A DNA stretch of 64,000 nt, from positions 9,464 to 73,463 of the forward strand of contig DEAW01000147.1 of assembly GCA_002348315.1 (NCBI GenBank), written 5' to 3'. Shown in pieces: positions 52,463 through 62,120 of this stretch. The first letter of the stretch is position 1. Every line of letters begins with the position of its first letter. The position numbers and the translations under genes were made by a program. The notes under the pieces are model-generated. The model was not told the DNA's origin. It did no database searches and was given only the letters and a program-made list of their open reading frames with translations. This DNA is from Planctomycetaceae bacterium UBA2972 (lineage in GTDB: Bacteria > Planctomycetota > Planctomycetia > Pirellulales > Pirellulaceae).

Positions 52463-53860
52463 ATGTACGATCCTCAAATCGTTAAGAATCCGTTACTCAA
52501 AAATAATCTGGTTTCGCGCCGACAGCTTTTGAAATCGAGTGGTGTGGGCTTTGGTATGCTCGGTCTTTCTGCATTACTTGCAGAAGAACAAAAGCTGGCC
52601 GCGGCAGTGAAATCCACAAGTCCGCTGATTCCTAAGCAGACACATCATGTACCTCGCGCCAAACATGTCATCTTCCTGTTCATGAACGGAGGGCCCTCGC
52701 ATGTAGACACCTTCGATCCCAAACCGGAATTGAAAACACAGGAAGGTAAGACCGGCAAAGGTGGTAAATATATGCCATCTCCATTCAGCTTCAGTAAGTA
52801 TGGTGAAGCCGGTATCGATATGAGTGAGCTTTACCCGAATCTGGGTCGCGTTGCAGACGATCTATGTATTTTGCGAGGCATGCACACAACCACGCCGAAT
52901 CACGAGCCTGGCCTGCTCATGATGAACAGTGGTAACCAACAGCCAATCCGCCCCTGCCTCGGTTCCTGGGTGACCTATGGACTAGGAACAGAAAACCAAA
53001 ACCTGCCGGGGTTTGTTGTGCTCTGCCCTGGTAAGCCCGTGGTAGGTCCGGCGTTGTGGGGAAATAGTTTTCTACCGGGAATCTATCAGGGTACCCATAT
53101 TAATAATTCCAAAGTGGATCCGAAAAATGTGATTGGGCACATCAATAACAAGAACTTAAGTCCGGATGCACAGCGGCGTTTGCTTGATTTATTGCAGCAG
53201 AGTAACCGCAAACATCTGGAGAAGCGGACAGCAGATCTAAATCTGGAAGCACGAATTCAGTCCCTGGAAGTTGCTTACGGCATGCAATTCGAGGCTCAGC
53301 AGGCGTTTGATATTACACGCGAGTCCAAAGAGACGCTGGAGTCCTACGGAGAGGGCCAGTTCGCCAATGGTTGCCTGGTCGCGCGTCGACTGGTCGAACG
53401 TGGTGTCCGAATGGTTCAGATTTATTACGGTTCGGGACAGCCCTGGGATGCTCACGGCAATATCATGGATCACAAACGGGATGCTGGCAAGAGCGACCAA
53501 CCGATTGCTGCCTTGATCGAAGACCTCAAACAGCGTGGTCTGCTGGATGACACCCTGATCATCTGGGGCGGCGAGTTTGGTCGTACGCCGACCGCTCAGG
53601 GTAAAACCGGGCGGAATCATCACAATACCGGATTTACAACCTGGTTGTGTGGAGGCGGAGTGAAGGGTGGCTATGTTCATGGAGCGACAGATGAACTAGG
53701 AGTCAACGCGGTGGAAGGGCGTATGGATGTCCACGATTTACACGCCACCATATTACACCTGCTCGGCATCAATCATGAAGAATTGACATTCCGGTATAGT
53801 GGTCGTGACTTCCGTTTGACGGATGTATTCGGTAATGTCAATCATGATTTAATCGCCTAA
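52463..53860 (+). CDS. DUF1501 family exported protein (second copy)
   Basis: A 465-residue protein starting at ATG 52463, about 60 bases after the PSCyt1 gene. A twin-arginine signal lies at about 18-37 (VSRRQLLKSSGVGFGMLG), so it is probably exported folded. DUF1501 blocks are clear: HVIFLFMNGGPSHVDTFDPKP, NHEPGLLMMNSG, WGGEFGRTP and HDLHATILHLLG. It is a clear paralogue of the DUF1501 protein at 15519-16988. Its activity is unknown. It is the last protein gene before the tRNA-His gene. Confidence 0.88.
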   Translation: MYDPQIVKNPLLKNNLVSRRQLLKSSGVGFGMLGLSALLAEEQKLAAAVKSTSPLIPKQTHHVPRAKHVIFLFMNGGPSHVDTFDPKPELKTQEGKTGKGGKYMPSPFSFSKYGEAGIDMSELYPNLGRVADDLCILRGMHTTTPNHEPGLLMMNSGNQQPIRPCLGSWVTYGLGTENQNLPGFVVLCPGKPVVGPALWGNSFLPGIYQGTHINNSKVDPKNVIGHINNKNLSPDAQRRLLDLLQQSNRKHLEKRTADLNLEARIQSLEVAYGMQFEAQQAFDITRESKETLESYGEGQFANGCLVARRLVERGVRMVQIYYGSGQPWDAHGNIMDHKRDAGKSDQPIAALIEDLKQRGLLDDTLIIWGGEFGRTPTAQGKTGRNHHNTGFTTWLCGGGVKGGYVHGATDELGVNAVEGRMDVHDLHATILHLLGINHEELTFRYSGRDFRLTDVFGNVNHDLIA

Positions 53861-53914
53861 ATGGTAGTGATTACGACTGACCAACGAACTGGTTATTTGT
53901 TTAACGGTATCTAC

Positions 53915-53943
53915 TTGTCGATTTTAGATTTGGCAATTAAATT
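53915..53943 (+). promoter_or_regulatory. Putative promoter of tRNA-His
   Basis: TTGTCG (53915-53920) and TAAATT (53938-53943), each matching four of six consensus bases, with an ideal 17-base spacer. Transcription would start near 53950, a few bases before the tRNA. Confidence 0.4.
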
Positions 53944-53956
53944 GAAACACTCAGTG

Positions 53957-54030
53957 GTGGCTGTAGCTCAGTTGGTTAGAGCGCTGGATTGTGGTTCCAG
54001 AGGCCGGGGGTTCGAATCCCCTTAGCCACC
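53957..54030 (+). tRNA. tRNA-His (anticodon GTG)
   Basis: A complete cloverleaf: acceptor stem GTGGCTG paired with TAGCCAC, D-arm with TAGCTCAGTTGGTTAGA, anticodon stem CTGGA/TCCAG around loop TTGTGGT with anticodon GTG, and a T-arm GGGGGTTCGAATCCCC. The base before the stem is G (53956), and the discriminator base is C73 (54030), the G-1:C73 pair that marks bacterial tRNA-His for histidyl-tRNA synthetase. CCA is not encoded and must be added after transcription. Confidence 0.96.
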
Positions 54031-54048
54031 CTTTTGAGCATTTATGTG

Positions 54049-54086
54049 AAGAGCACGATGGTTTCAGACCGTCGTGCTCTTTTTTC
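54049..54086 (+). terminator. Rho-independent terminator after tRNA-His
   Basis: A 13-base-pair stem (54049-54061 with 54069-54081, one G-T mismatch), a 7-base loop and a run of six T (54080-54085). It lies 18 bases after the tRNA, marking the tRNA as a single-gene transcript. Confidence 0.88.
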
Positions 54087-54127
54087 TTGCCATGTGTGGC
54101 GCACAGAAACAGGCTCTGTTTGCTGAG

Positions 54128-55153
54128 TTAGTACGTGATCCAAAGGAAGACTTTGCCCGCTTCGTCCGTTCGGAATTCACTCCGCAGCCCACCTTGTGAG
54201 AGTGCCCGGTCGATGAGCTTTTTATAGAATGTCTTCCCAGCCGGAATGCTCACTCGTTTATCCAGATTCAATCCACGGCGTTCGATTTCACCGTAATCGA
54301 TTATCAATGGCGTTTTTATCCGGGGCGCAATGGCGGCCAGCGTCTTGGATAATTCCGTTGCTTTGATTTCAACATCCAGTTCGTTAAATAAATCAGGAGC
54401 CGCTTTGCCAGGGTTGGATTCGATCGCCCAGCCTGTAGGCCAGTAGTCCTGCCCTTTTTTATGTTGAGCGATCATGATACGGACTTCCCCACCGACAGGT
54501 TTCTCCGGGTACATTCCCAGCCCGACCGATTTAAGTACCATGGCCATTGCCGAGCCGCTGGTTAGGCCTTTGAGTTCTCCGGCGAATGGTTGGTCACTAA
54601 ATAAATATTGCCGCGCATTGGCGTCCACTCCGACACGTACTTGCCAAACCTGAGAAATCCCTCGAATGACATCTTTGGTTGGACGATCCGCGGTGGAGAC
54701 CGGAACCGGCTTGGAAAGCTCATCGTAGATTTTAACGATTTGTTCTTTGGTCAGTCCGTAGGCACCCTTTTCTGATGTGAGGGTATCCACCCCATCTCCG
54801 CTAAGCTTAGCCAGCCAGGATTTCGCTCCGTCCAGATCACCATACTTAATTTCGCCATTAGGAAGGATGACTTTTGTGCCGGCAAGAATCCCGGTGACGA
54901 TGTAGAGTTGATTGTCTCCTTTGCCAACTGTTTTTACTTCCGGTTTATCAGTGGGTTTAACACTCCGGGCTCGGACGTTTTTGAAACCGGCTTTTTGCAG
55001 CATTTCGACCCACTTACGGACGACAGCAAAGTCCGGCACGCCGTCCATGGCGAGTTCTAGGTCTACGACCGGAGCTGCTTTGATTGCAGTTCCGGAGGAA
55101 TACTGAAAACACAGCAGTGTTAAGAGCAGTAGTGTGAATAAGCGTTTAGGCAC
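54128..55153 (-). CDS. Exported hypothetical protein
   Basis: A 341-residue protein starting at GTG, with a signal peptide (about 1-26, ending IKAAP). The mature part has no Cys. It contains a mixed alpha/beta region (FAVVRKWVEMLQKAGFKNVRAR; VTGILAGTKVILPNGEIKY) and ends in VFLWITY; the last third (LIIDYGEIERRGLNLDKRVSIP; KLIDRALSQGGLRSEFR) looks like a separate small domain. I do not recognise a named family, though the protein has the size and composition of widely conserved planctomycete exported proteins. It sits downstream of no same-strand gene within 2 kb. Confidence 0.68.
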   Translation of the reverse strand: MPKRLFTLLLLTLLCFQYSSGTAIKAAPVVDLELAMDGVPDFAVVRKWVEMLQKAGFKNVRARSVKPTDKPEVKTVGKGDNQLYIVTGILAGTKVILPNGEIKYGDLDGAKSWLAKLSGDGVDTLTSEKGAYGLTKEQIVKIYDELSKPVPVSTADRPTKDVIRGISQVWQVRVGVDANARQYLFSDQPFAGELKGLTSGSAMAMVLKSVGLGMYPEKPVGGEVRIMIAQHKKGQDYWPTGWAIESNPGKAAPDLFNELDVEIKATELSKTLAAIAPRIKTPLIIDYGEIERRGLNLDKRVSIPAGKTFYKKLIDRALSQGGLRSEFRTDEAGKVFLWITY

Positions 55154-55309
55154 AGGGCATACTCTTTGAAATGGACCGTGGATTGCATCATCTTTAGCTG
55201 CCGAATTCTACTACCTCAGTGAACCCAAAGACAAGTATGAAATTCCGATTGTCACGGCAGTGTCGATCTGGTGGCAGAAGTTTTGCTGCTGGTTGACTAA
55301 GATAGAGCC

Positions 55310-57103
55310 ATGGAGATTCAATGGCGTTGGTTACCGAACCTTTGGAGTTGGTTTGTGGTGTGCTTGCTGGGCATCACGAGCACCCCTCTTTGCGCTCAGG
55401 ATGAATTCGCCAAAGAGTTAGAGCAACTTGCTGTTAAATGTGAAGAATTAGGACTCCGGCAACAGGCAGAAATCACTCGAGCCTGGATCGTTGCTGATCG
55501 ACCTGACCAGCAGGTGTTTTACCCGTTTCAAAATGTTGACCATTACAAACCGGCAGTGAACGCCCCACAATTGCAGAAGTATTGGTACGAACGATTTTCG
55601 GATATTCGCAAAGGTGAGGCAGAGCGGTTGTACCAGCAGGCCTGCCAGCTTACGGAAGATCTTCCACAGGCGTACCGGTTATTACACCGGGTGTTGCACG
55701 AGAATCACCGTCATCTTGGCGCTCGCAAAATTCTCGGCTATTCAGACTCGACAGTGCTTCAACTGCGTCCGAGAACGGCCAAAGCTAAAAAGGCTATGCC
55801 GGTGACCGGCTGGCGTAGTGGCGAGTACTTCACGATCAAGACGACCCACTTTGAGATATCCACAAATGCCTCGGCAGCTGATGGTGTTCGCTTAGCCAAA
55901 GAATTGGAACAGATGTACTCGGTCTGGCAACAGGCATTCGTTGAATTCTGGTGCGATACAGCAGGCCTTAAGAAGCGGATTGCCGGAGAAAATGGTGTGC
56001 TCTACAACCGTCGAGTTCATAGCGTCATATTGTTTGATGAAGTGCAGAGTTATCAACATTTTTTTCAACAGCGTGGTATCCCAAATCAGAACTCATCGGG
56101 CTTCTACAATGCGAATAGTAAGACTTCCTACTTACATCCTGGAAAATTACAATCAAACCCCTGGGTACACGAAGTGGCACATCAGCTGTTTTATGAACTG
56201 GGCCCGGCGTTACAGAATGTCGGTTCCGAGCAGAATATTTGGGCGATTGAAGGTATCGCCATATATATGGAATCACTGCAGAACTTTGATAGGTATGTAA
56301 CCTTGGGTGGATTTGAGTCCGGACGCCTGCAGTATGGTCGCTATAACGCTTTGGTAAATCAATTTCACTATCCGCTGGATCGGTTTGTTGAATTAGGTAA
56401 TCAGGAACTCACGTCGCATCCGGACATCGCGCCTTTGTATTCTCAATGCAGTGGATTAGCCCATTTTTTAATGGATGGAAACAACGGAAAATACCGAGAC
56501 TCATTTTTTGAATTACTTAGAAAGATTTATACGAAGACGGATTCAGCAGGGTCTCTGGCTCAATTGACTCGCACTTCGTTAGAGCAACTTAGTAGGGAAT
56601 ACCATGAGTTCCTGCTCATTTCGGATCAGGATCTGGATCGCTTGCGTCCCGGTACGAAACTCAAGGTGTTTTGTGCTGCCCGGGGGGACGTAACTGATAA
56701 AGGGTTAGCCAGGCTGAAAGCTTATCCCGAGCTCACCTGGCTGGATGCTACCGGGTGCCCGATCACCGATGAAAGCATTCCTCTGTTTCGGGCGTTGCCT
56801 AACCTGGTCGAAGTGACATTGGATGGCTCGGGAGTGACGGATGCTACGGTGCGTGTGTTGGCCGAGTTGAAGAATCTTGAGCAATTGGATCTGGCGAATA
56901 CTCAGATTACAGATCAGGCGATTGGATATTTGGCTGGGAAACCCGGGTTGGAAGTGCTGTTTCTAACCAATACCTCGGTTACGGATAAAGTAGCAAGTGA
57001 TTTGGAAACGATGGTAAATCTGATCATTCTGGATTTGGCTGGCACGCGTATGAGCGATGCTGTCGTCGAAAAGGTAAAATCCAGTCTCACGAAACTAAAG
57101 TAA
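55310..57103 (+). CDS. Exported HExxH (DUF1570-type) metalloprotease-like protein with leucine-rich repeats
   Basis: A 597-residue protein with a signal peptide (about 1-30, LCAQD). A helical N-terminal part (about 30-150) is followed by a DUF1570-like domain with the zinc-protease motif HEVAH (His287 to His291) and Glu314 in WAIEGIAIY, placed 23 residues after the second His, as in gluzincins (HExxH...E). The C-terminal third (about 445-590) consists of short leucine-rich repeats, such as LDLANTQITDQAIGYLAGK. I infer a secreted or periplasmic protease, or an inactive relative, directed to a protein partner by the LRR part. The start is ATG at 55310; the creatininase gene follows by 31 bases. 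Confidence 0.8.
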   Translation: MEIQWRWLPNLWSWFVVCLLGITSTPLCAQDEFAKELEQLAVKCEELGLRQQAEITRAWIVADRPDQQVFYPFQNVDHYKPAVNAPQLQKYWYERFSDIRKGEAERLYQQACQLTEDLPQAYRLLHRVLHENHRHLGARKILGYSDSTVLQLRPRTAKAKKAMPVTGWRSGEYFTIKTTHFEISTNASAADGVRLAKELEQMYSVWQQAFVEFWCDTAGLKKRIAGENGVLYNRRVHSVILFDEVQSYQHFFQQRGIPNQNSSGFYNANSKTSYLHPGKLQSNPWVHEVAHQLFYELGPALQNVGSEQNIWAIEGIAIYMESLQNFDRYVTLGGFESGRLQYGRYNALVNQFHYPLDRFVELGNQELTSHPDIAPLYSQCSGLAHFLMDGNNGKYRDSFFELLRKIYTKTDSAGSLAQLTRTSLEQLSREYHEFLLISDQDLDRLRPGTKLKVFCAARGDVTDKGLARLKAYPELTWLDATGCPITDESIPLFRALPNLVEVTLDGSGVTDATVRVLAELKNLEQLDLANTQITDQAIGYLAGKPGLEVLFLTNTSVTDKVASDLETMVNLIILDLAGTRMSDAVVEKVKSSLTKLK

Positions 57104-57134
57104 TAACTTCGACTTCTATAGAGGTAAACCAATC

Positions 57135-57914
57135 ATGCGTCCCTGGATTCTCTCCGAAGCCAACTATGGCTACATCAAGGAAAACCCTTACGACGTCGCA
57201 GTTCTCCCGATGGGAGCTACGGAGCCTCATAATCTCCATCTGCCGTACGGCACGGACCATTATGAAGCTGAGGATATCGGATCGCGAGTGTGCGAAGCTG
57301 CGCATCGTCAAGGTGCTAAGGTCGTATTGCTACCGACCGTACCGTACGGAACTGAGACCAATATGCGTCATTTTCCTCTGGCGATGAATCTGTACCCCAC
57401 GACGTTGTTCAAGGTCATTGAAGATCTGGTAGAGTCACTGGTGCGAAGTGGTATCCGGAAAGTCGTTATTCTTAACAGTCACGGAGGCAATGAGTTCAAG
57501 CCATTGCTACGGGAGTTATCCGGGCAGACAGAAGCGCATTTGTTTCTTACCAATTGGTTTCGCATGCTGGAGGATGTCTATCACGATATTTTTGAGCATC
57601 GTGAGGATCACGCCGGAGAGATGGAGACTTCCCTGATTTTGGCTTATCGAAATCACCTGGTGGCCAAGCACGAGGACGGTTCGTTGGTAGCCGACGATGG
57701 GGCGACCCAGCCGACCCGGTTTGAAGCAGTCAACCAAGGTTGGGTAGGTCTCACCAGACAATGGGATTTACTGACTACCAATAGCGGGTCAGGCTACCCT
57801 CATGCCGCGAGTGCTGAGAAGGGTGAACGAGTGATGGATGTCTTGGTCGAGCGACTTGGTGGATTTTTGGTGGAATTGGCTAATTCGCCACTGGATGAAA
57901 AGTTTCCGTTTTAG
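57135..57914 (+). CDS. Creatininase family protein
   Basis: A 259-residue metal-dependent amidohydrolase. The family blocks are MGATEPHNLHLPYGTDHYEAE (26-46), with the metal-binding Glu, His and Asp, and NSHGGNE (118-124). Glu and His residues in REDHAGEMETS complete the usual binuclear site. Members include creatininase, mycofactocin-maturation MftE and formamidopyrimidine amidohydrolases, so the substrate is open. GAGG precedes the ATG by about 9 bases. It is 31 bases downstream of the HExxH/LRR gene and ends in a convergent terminator. Confidence 0.87.
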   Translation: MRPWILSEANYGYIKENPYDVAVLPMGATEPHNLHLPYGTDHYEAEDIGSRVCEAAHRQGAKVVLLPTVPYGTETNMRHFPLAMNLYPTTLFKVIEDLVESLVRSGIRKVVILNSHGGNEFKPLLRELSGQTEAHLFLTNWFRMLEDVYHDIFEHREDHAGEMETSLILAYRNHLVAKHEDGSLVADDGATQPTRFEAVNQGWVGLTRQWDLLTTNSGSGYPHAASAEKGERVMDVLVERLGGFLVELANSPLDEKFPF

Positions 57915-57947
57915 CCCATGCTGACAGAACGATGTGACTGGCCAAAT

Positions 57948-57985
57948 AAAAAAGGCAGGTGTTGGATTAAACACCTGCCTTTGTT
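57948..57985. terminator. Bidirectional terminator between the creatininase and sugar-isomerase genes
   Basis: A perfect 13-base-pair stem (57951-57963 with 57970-57982) and a 6-base loop separate two convergent genes. On the minus strand the stem is followed by TTTTTTATTT and on the plus strand by a weaker TTTGTTCTTT, so it can act for both. Confidence 0.85.
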
Positions 57986-58002
57986 CTTTGAGTGGACGAG
58001 CT

Positions 58003-58998
58003 TTAGTTATCAAAGGCATCGTCAAATTGGACATCTGAAGGTGAGATATCAACATTTTTCGTGAAGGCACACGCTTCGGTGGCACCCTGATCACGCTGCA
58101 TACCACAGTCTTCCCATTCGATGGAAAGTGGACCGGTGTATCCGATATGATTCAGTTCACGGACGATTTCCTCAAAGTTGACTTCGCCTCGTCCCGGACT
58201 GCGGAAGTCCCAGCCACGTCGAGGATCACCGAAGTTGAGGTGACTACAGTTGATCCCGGTTCGGCCGTTGAGTGTCCGAATGGCGTCTTTGATATGCACG
58301 TGGTAGATCCGATCCGGAAAGGCCCGGATAAATTCCACAGGATCAACTCCCTGCCAGATCAGGTGGCTGGGATCAAAGTTGAAACCGAATTCTTCACGAT
58401 TATCGACCGCTTCCAGAGCTCGTTGTGCTGTGTAGATGTCAAAGGCGATTTCGGTTGGATGGACTTCCAAAGCAAATTTTACTCCGCATTCACCGAAGAC
58501 GTCGAAGATGGGATTCCATCGTTCTGCGAAGAGATCGAACCCGGCCTGAATCATGGATTCGGGAACCGGTGGGAATGAGTACAGCAGATGCCAGATGCTT
58601 GAACCGGTGAAGCCGTTGACAATGTCGACACCGAATTTTTGAGCCGCACGGGCAGTATTCTTCATTTCCTCGATGGCACGTTCGTTGACTCCGGCCGGAT
58701 CGCCGTCACCCCAAACATGTTCAGGAAGAATCGCCTGATGTCGTTCGTCAATATTGTCGAGGACAGCTTGTCCGGCCAGGTGAGCACTGATGGCTTTACA
58801 AAGGAGCCCGTGGCGTTCAAGTTGCTCATGCTTCTCAGCACAGTAATTTTCATTTTCGTTTGCTTCAACGACGTTGAAGTGATCTCCCCAACAGGCAAGC
58901 TCAATTCCGTCATAACCAAATTCCTTGGTTTTTTGACATATTGTTTCTGCCGGGAGGTCTGCCCATTGGCCGGTGAAAAGGGTTACCGGACGTGCCAT
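58003..58998 (-). CDS. Sugar phosphate isomerase/epimerase (xylose isomerase-like TIM barrel)
   Basis: A 331-residue protein starting at ATG 58998, chosen because AAGGAG lies 6 bases ahead; an open frame continues upstream but looks non-coding. The AP endonuclease 2/xylose-isomerase-like barrel is shown by [25 protein letters not shown] (first metal Glu), [11 protein letters not shown] (metal Asp and His), HVHIKDA and SIEWEDCG (last Glu). Members isomerise or epimerise sugars or inositols; two Gfo/Idh/MocA dehydrogenases in the window would suit a shared cyclitol or sugar pathway, but this is a guess. Confidence 0.88.
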   Translation of the reverse strand: MARPVTLFTGQWADLPAETICQKTKEFGYDGIELACWGDHFNVVEANENENYCAEKHEQLERHGLLCKAISAHLAGQAVLDNIDERHQAILPEHVWGDGDPAGVNERAIEEMKNTARAAQKFGVDIVNGFTGSSIWHLLYSFPPVPESMIQAGFDLFAERWNPIFDVFGECGVKFALEVHPTEIAFDIYTAQRALEAVDNREEFGFNFDPSHLIWQGVDPVEFIRAFPDRIYHVHIKDAIRTLNGRTGINCSHLNFGDPRRGWDFRSPGRGEVNFEEIVRELNHIGYTGPLSIEWEDCGMQRDQGATEACAFTKNVDISPSDVQFDDAFDN

Positions 58999-59004
58999 GG
59001 TGTA

Positions 59005-59010
59005 CTCCTT
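59005..59010 (-). promoter_or_regulatory. Shine-Dalgarno site for the sugar isomerase
   Basis: AAGGAG on the minus strand, 6 bases before the ATG at 58998; one of the strongest ribosome binding sites in the window, and it fixes the start. Confidence 0.7.
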
Positions 59011-59131
59011 AGGTGGTTTAAAATTGAATAATTGATTTAAGTGGAACATAACATGATTGCTATGCATCTTATTTTGATGGTGCAGTCGGAGACTTACAAG
59101 TCCCGAATTCATCGTTGGTAAACTGGGATGG

Positions 59132-60943
59132 TTAGCCCAACAAGGATTCTAACTGATCCACCAGTGAGGCGAATTGCTGTAAGGCAGTATCCACAGGTTC
59201 GGGTTGCTCCATATCCACACCGGCATCCCGCAGTAAGTCCAAGGGGTCTTTGCTGCAGCCACCCTGTAGGAAATGGAGGTAATCTTCCAGTTCTTGCGGT
59301 CCTCCGTTGAGTACTCGCTTACTCAAGGCAATCGCTGCGGACAGGCCGGTTGCATATTTGTAGACATAGAAGGCCCGGTAGAAGTGGGGAATCCGGAAGC
59401 ATTCCAGCGAGAGGCAATCGTCCACGGCAAAGTCGGGACCAAAGTAATCCTTCAGCAATTGTCCGTAAACCTCCCGGAACGACTGCACGGTAAGTGGCTG
59501 ACCGTTTTCAGCCATTTCATGAGTGATTTTTTCAAACTCAGCAAACATGGTCTGGCGAATAATGGTACCTCGAATGGCATCAATATCACGATTGATAAGA
59601 TACGCTCGTTCCCGATCATCCTGAGCGTGATTCATCATGTAGTGGCTTAGCAGTTGTTCATTAAATGTACTGGCGACTTCGGCGACGAAGATGGTGTAGT
59701 TGTAATATTCAAAACTTTGAGTTTTAGAACTGTAGAACGAATGCATGGAGTGCCCGGCTTCATGGGTCAACGTGAAAACATCGTTGAGCACCTCAGGCTT
59801 GTAGTTCATCAGAATATAGGGGTCTCCGATGTAACTGCCAGCACTGAATGCTCCACTTTGCTTTCCGGCATTGGGATAACGGTCACACCAGCGACCTCGT
59901 AATCCCGCTTCCAGCGTTTCGCAATATTCACTGCCGAGTGGTTGTAGTGATTCCATGACCAGATCGGTTGCCTGGTCCCAGGTGCGAGTAACCTGGAGGT
60001 CGCTAATGATGGGCACGTAGGTGTCGTAATGATGAATTTCATCAATCTCCATCAACCGTCGACGCAGTTCGTAGTACTTGTAGAGTGATTCAAAATTATT
60101 GCGTACCGATGCAATCAGACTGTCATAAACACTTTGAGGCACGTTATCAGGAAAGAGTGCACCAGTCAGAGCGCTGTCATAACCGCGAGCGCGAGCGTAA
60201 TAGACGTCTTTTTGAATGGAGCCACCGAGTGTTGCGGCGAGTGTATTTTCGTGAGCCTGAAATTGATCGTAGTATTGATGAAATGCAGTTTTCCGTACTT
60301 CGCGACTGGGAGAGATTAGAAACTGGCTGAACGTTGCGTTACCTAATTCGACAAGTTCTCCTTTTTCATTTTCGACTTCCCCGAATTTCAAATCGGCATC
60401 GTGAAGTTGGCGAAACGTTTTGGAGGATGCCTGAGCCATTTCGGCCTGCATTGCCAGCAGTTGTTCTTCTTTTTCGCCCAGCGTGTGAGGGCGGTATCGC
60501 AGTACACGTTCGAGTTGAAGCTGATAGTGCTGTAGACATTCAGCTTGCTGGAAGGAATCCATCGTGTCGGCATCGATTGCCAGCAATTCCGGACGGATCC
60601 AGCTGGCAGCCTGAGCAGCGCGGGCTCCCAGGTTTTGCATGCGTGCTTCCAAAGCCTGGCTGTCACTGTTGGCCTGATCCTCGGTCAGTCGCAGGAAGGC
60701 GTAGTAGCCCAGGCGTTCGAGCAACTGCTCCATTTCACTATCAAAGGACAGCAACTCTGCGAGTGTCTCTACGTTTTCTCCAAGACGCCCCTGAAAGGCG
60801 GCGTATTTTTCCAGTGTTTCTTCAGCCAGGCTATAGTCAGATTCCCAGGCCTCGGTTGATTCATAAAGACTGGACAGATCCCATGTGTCTGTTTCGGTAA
60901 CAGTATCACGAGGTGGCAGAGATTTTACAGTGGCTTCACTCAT
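59132..60943 (-). CDS. pepF: Oligoendopeptidase F
   Basis: A 603-residue cytoplasmic zinc peptidase of the M3B family, which cleaves short peptides. The catalytic motif is [15 protein letters not shown], with the HExxH zinc ligands, followed by a Glu about 25 residues on in [10 protein letters not shown]. The length matches B. subtilis and Lactococcus PepF (about 600). The N-terminal half is long-helical ([19 protein letters not shown] is the family's usual beginning). The ATG at 60943 has no clear Shine-Dalgarno site. fabH lies 53 bases upstream on the same strand. Confidence 0.94.
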   Translation of the reverse strand: MSEATVKSLPPRDTVTETDTWDLSSLYESTEAWESDYSLAEETLEKYAAFQGRLGENVETLAELLSFDSEMEQLLERLGYYAFLRLTEDQANSDSQALEARMQNLGARAAQAASWIRPELLAIDADTMDSFQQAECLQHYQLQLERVLRYRPHTLGEKEEQLLAMQAEMAQASSKTFRQLHDADLKFGEVENEKGELVELGNATFSQFLISPSREVRKTAFHQYYDQFQAHENTLAATLGGSIQKDVYYARARGYDSALTGALFPDNVPQSVYDSLIASVRNNFESLYKYYELRRRLMEIDEIHHYDTYVPIISDLQVTRTWDQATDLVMESLQPLGSEYCETLEAGLRGRWCDRYPNAGKQSGAFSAGSYIGDPYILMNYKPEVLNDVFTLTHEAGHSMHSFYSSKTQSFEYYNYTIFVAEVASTFNEQLLSHYMMNHAQDDRERAYLINRDIDAIRGTIIRQTMFAEFEKITHEMAENGQPLTVQSFREVYGQLLKDYFGPDFAVDDCLSLECFRIPHFYRAFYVYKYATGLSAAIALSKRVLNGGPQELEDYLHFLQGGCSKDPLDLLRDAGVDMEQPEPVDTALQQFASLVDQLESLLG

Positions 60944-60996
60944 GACAAACCCTGATTCATAAAAAGTGTTAGTTCGTGTGATTTACAGAAAAGCGA

Positions 60997-62058
60997 TTAC
61001 CATCGCCAGACTCCCGCTCCCCAGGCTAGTCCGGCTCCAAAACCGCTGATAAGGATATTCTGTCCGGCGGCGATTTTACCTTGTTGTTGAGCTTCCGCTA
61101 AGGCGAGCGGAATACTGGCTGCTGATGTGTTTCCGTATTTGTCTAAATTGATGAAGACGTCTTCGCGGTTTAAGCCGAGATCAGCTGCGGCTGCGTCAAT
61201 GATTCGAATGTTCGCTTGATGAAATAGTGTGAGGTCTATCTGATCAGCCTGCAGGCTGACGGCGTCGAGCACCTGATTGACGGAATCCGAAAGAGTCCGG
61301 ATCGCCCACTTAAAGACACTACGTCCATCCATTTGTAAATAGTGTAGATTCTGTTCGAGCGATTCCACGCTGGCCGGACAGCGGGTACCTCCGGCAGGTT
61401 GTTCCAGCAAAGCAGCACCGTGGCCGTCTGCTCCTAACGTATAGGAAACGAATCCCTGCTGATCTGTTCCGGGGCCGATGACCACTGCTCCCGCTCCGTC
61501 TCCAAACAAAGGGAAGGTTTTAGTGTCAGCCGGGTTCACTGTGCGGCTCATTAAATCAGCACCAATGACCAGGACGCGTTGGTAGGTACCGGTTTTGATG
61601 AATTGCATACCGGTTACCAGAGCATACATGAAGCCTGAGCAGGCAGCGCCGAGATCCATCGCCGGGGCGTTGGAGCCAAGCAGACGCTGGACATGGCACG
61701 CTGTGGAAGGTGTTGGTTGATCCGGTGTGATCGTGGCCAGCAGAATGAGATCGATTTCATCGGCCTGGAGATTACCGTTTTGCAGACAACGTCGGGCAGC
61801 TTCGTAAGCGATATCACTACAGGCCTGCTCTTCGGGAGCCCGGCACCTGGATTGAATACCGGTTCGCTGGATAATCCAGTCAGCATCATATCCAAGTTCC
61901 GCCAGTGCTTCGTTGTGGATCACGTTTTCCGGAGCATAACAGCCGGAGGCAAGAATCTGGACACCCATTAATGAGTTTACCTGACGGCTTTTAGACGCCA
62001 CGACAATGCGGTCCTGATTCACTGGATCAGTGTCTGATTGAGAGTTATTGTTACTCAT
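60997..62058 (-). CDS. fabH: 3-oxoacyl-ACP synthase III
   Basis: A 353-residue thiolase-fold enzyme that condenses acetyl-CoA (or another acyl-CoA) with malonyl-ACP to start fatty acid synthesis. The Cys-His-Asn triad is visible: Cys in GAACSGFMY, His in FHQANIRIID and Asn in YGNTSAASIP. GFGAGLAWGAGVWRW ends the protein as usual. The start is uncertain: ATG at 62058 leaves a 30-residue N-terminal extension compared with E. coli FabH; the ATG at 61968 gives a typical 323 residues. It lies between pepF and a Gfo/Idh/MocA gene on the same strand. Confidence 0.92.
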   Translation of the reverse strand: MSNNNSQSDTDPVNQDRIVVASKSRQVNSLMGVQILASGCYAPENVIHNEALAELGYDADWIIQRTGIQSRCRAPEEQACSDIAYEAARRCLQNGNLQADEIDLILLATITPDQPTPSTACHVQRLLGSNAPAMDLGAACSGFMYALVTGMQFIKTGTYQRVLVIGADLMSRTVNPADTKTFPLFGDGAGAVVIGPGTDQQGFVSYTLGADGHGAALLEQPAGGTRCPASVESLEQNLHYLQMDGRSVFKWAIRTLSDSVNQVLDAVSLQADQIDLTLFHQANIRIIDAAAADLGLNREDVFINLDKYGNTSAASIPLALAEAQQQGKIAAGQNILISGFGAGLAWGAGVWRW

Positions 62059-62120
62059 TACATATGGTGTCCGGGGGAAGGACGACAAAGATGGGATGGG
62101 GCATCAGGTTGCCGGGGGCA

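Noticed and set aside
60334..60900. A 188-codon open frame on the plus strand
   Set aside because: It is antisense to the pepF N-terminal region and shows no domain or ribosome site.
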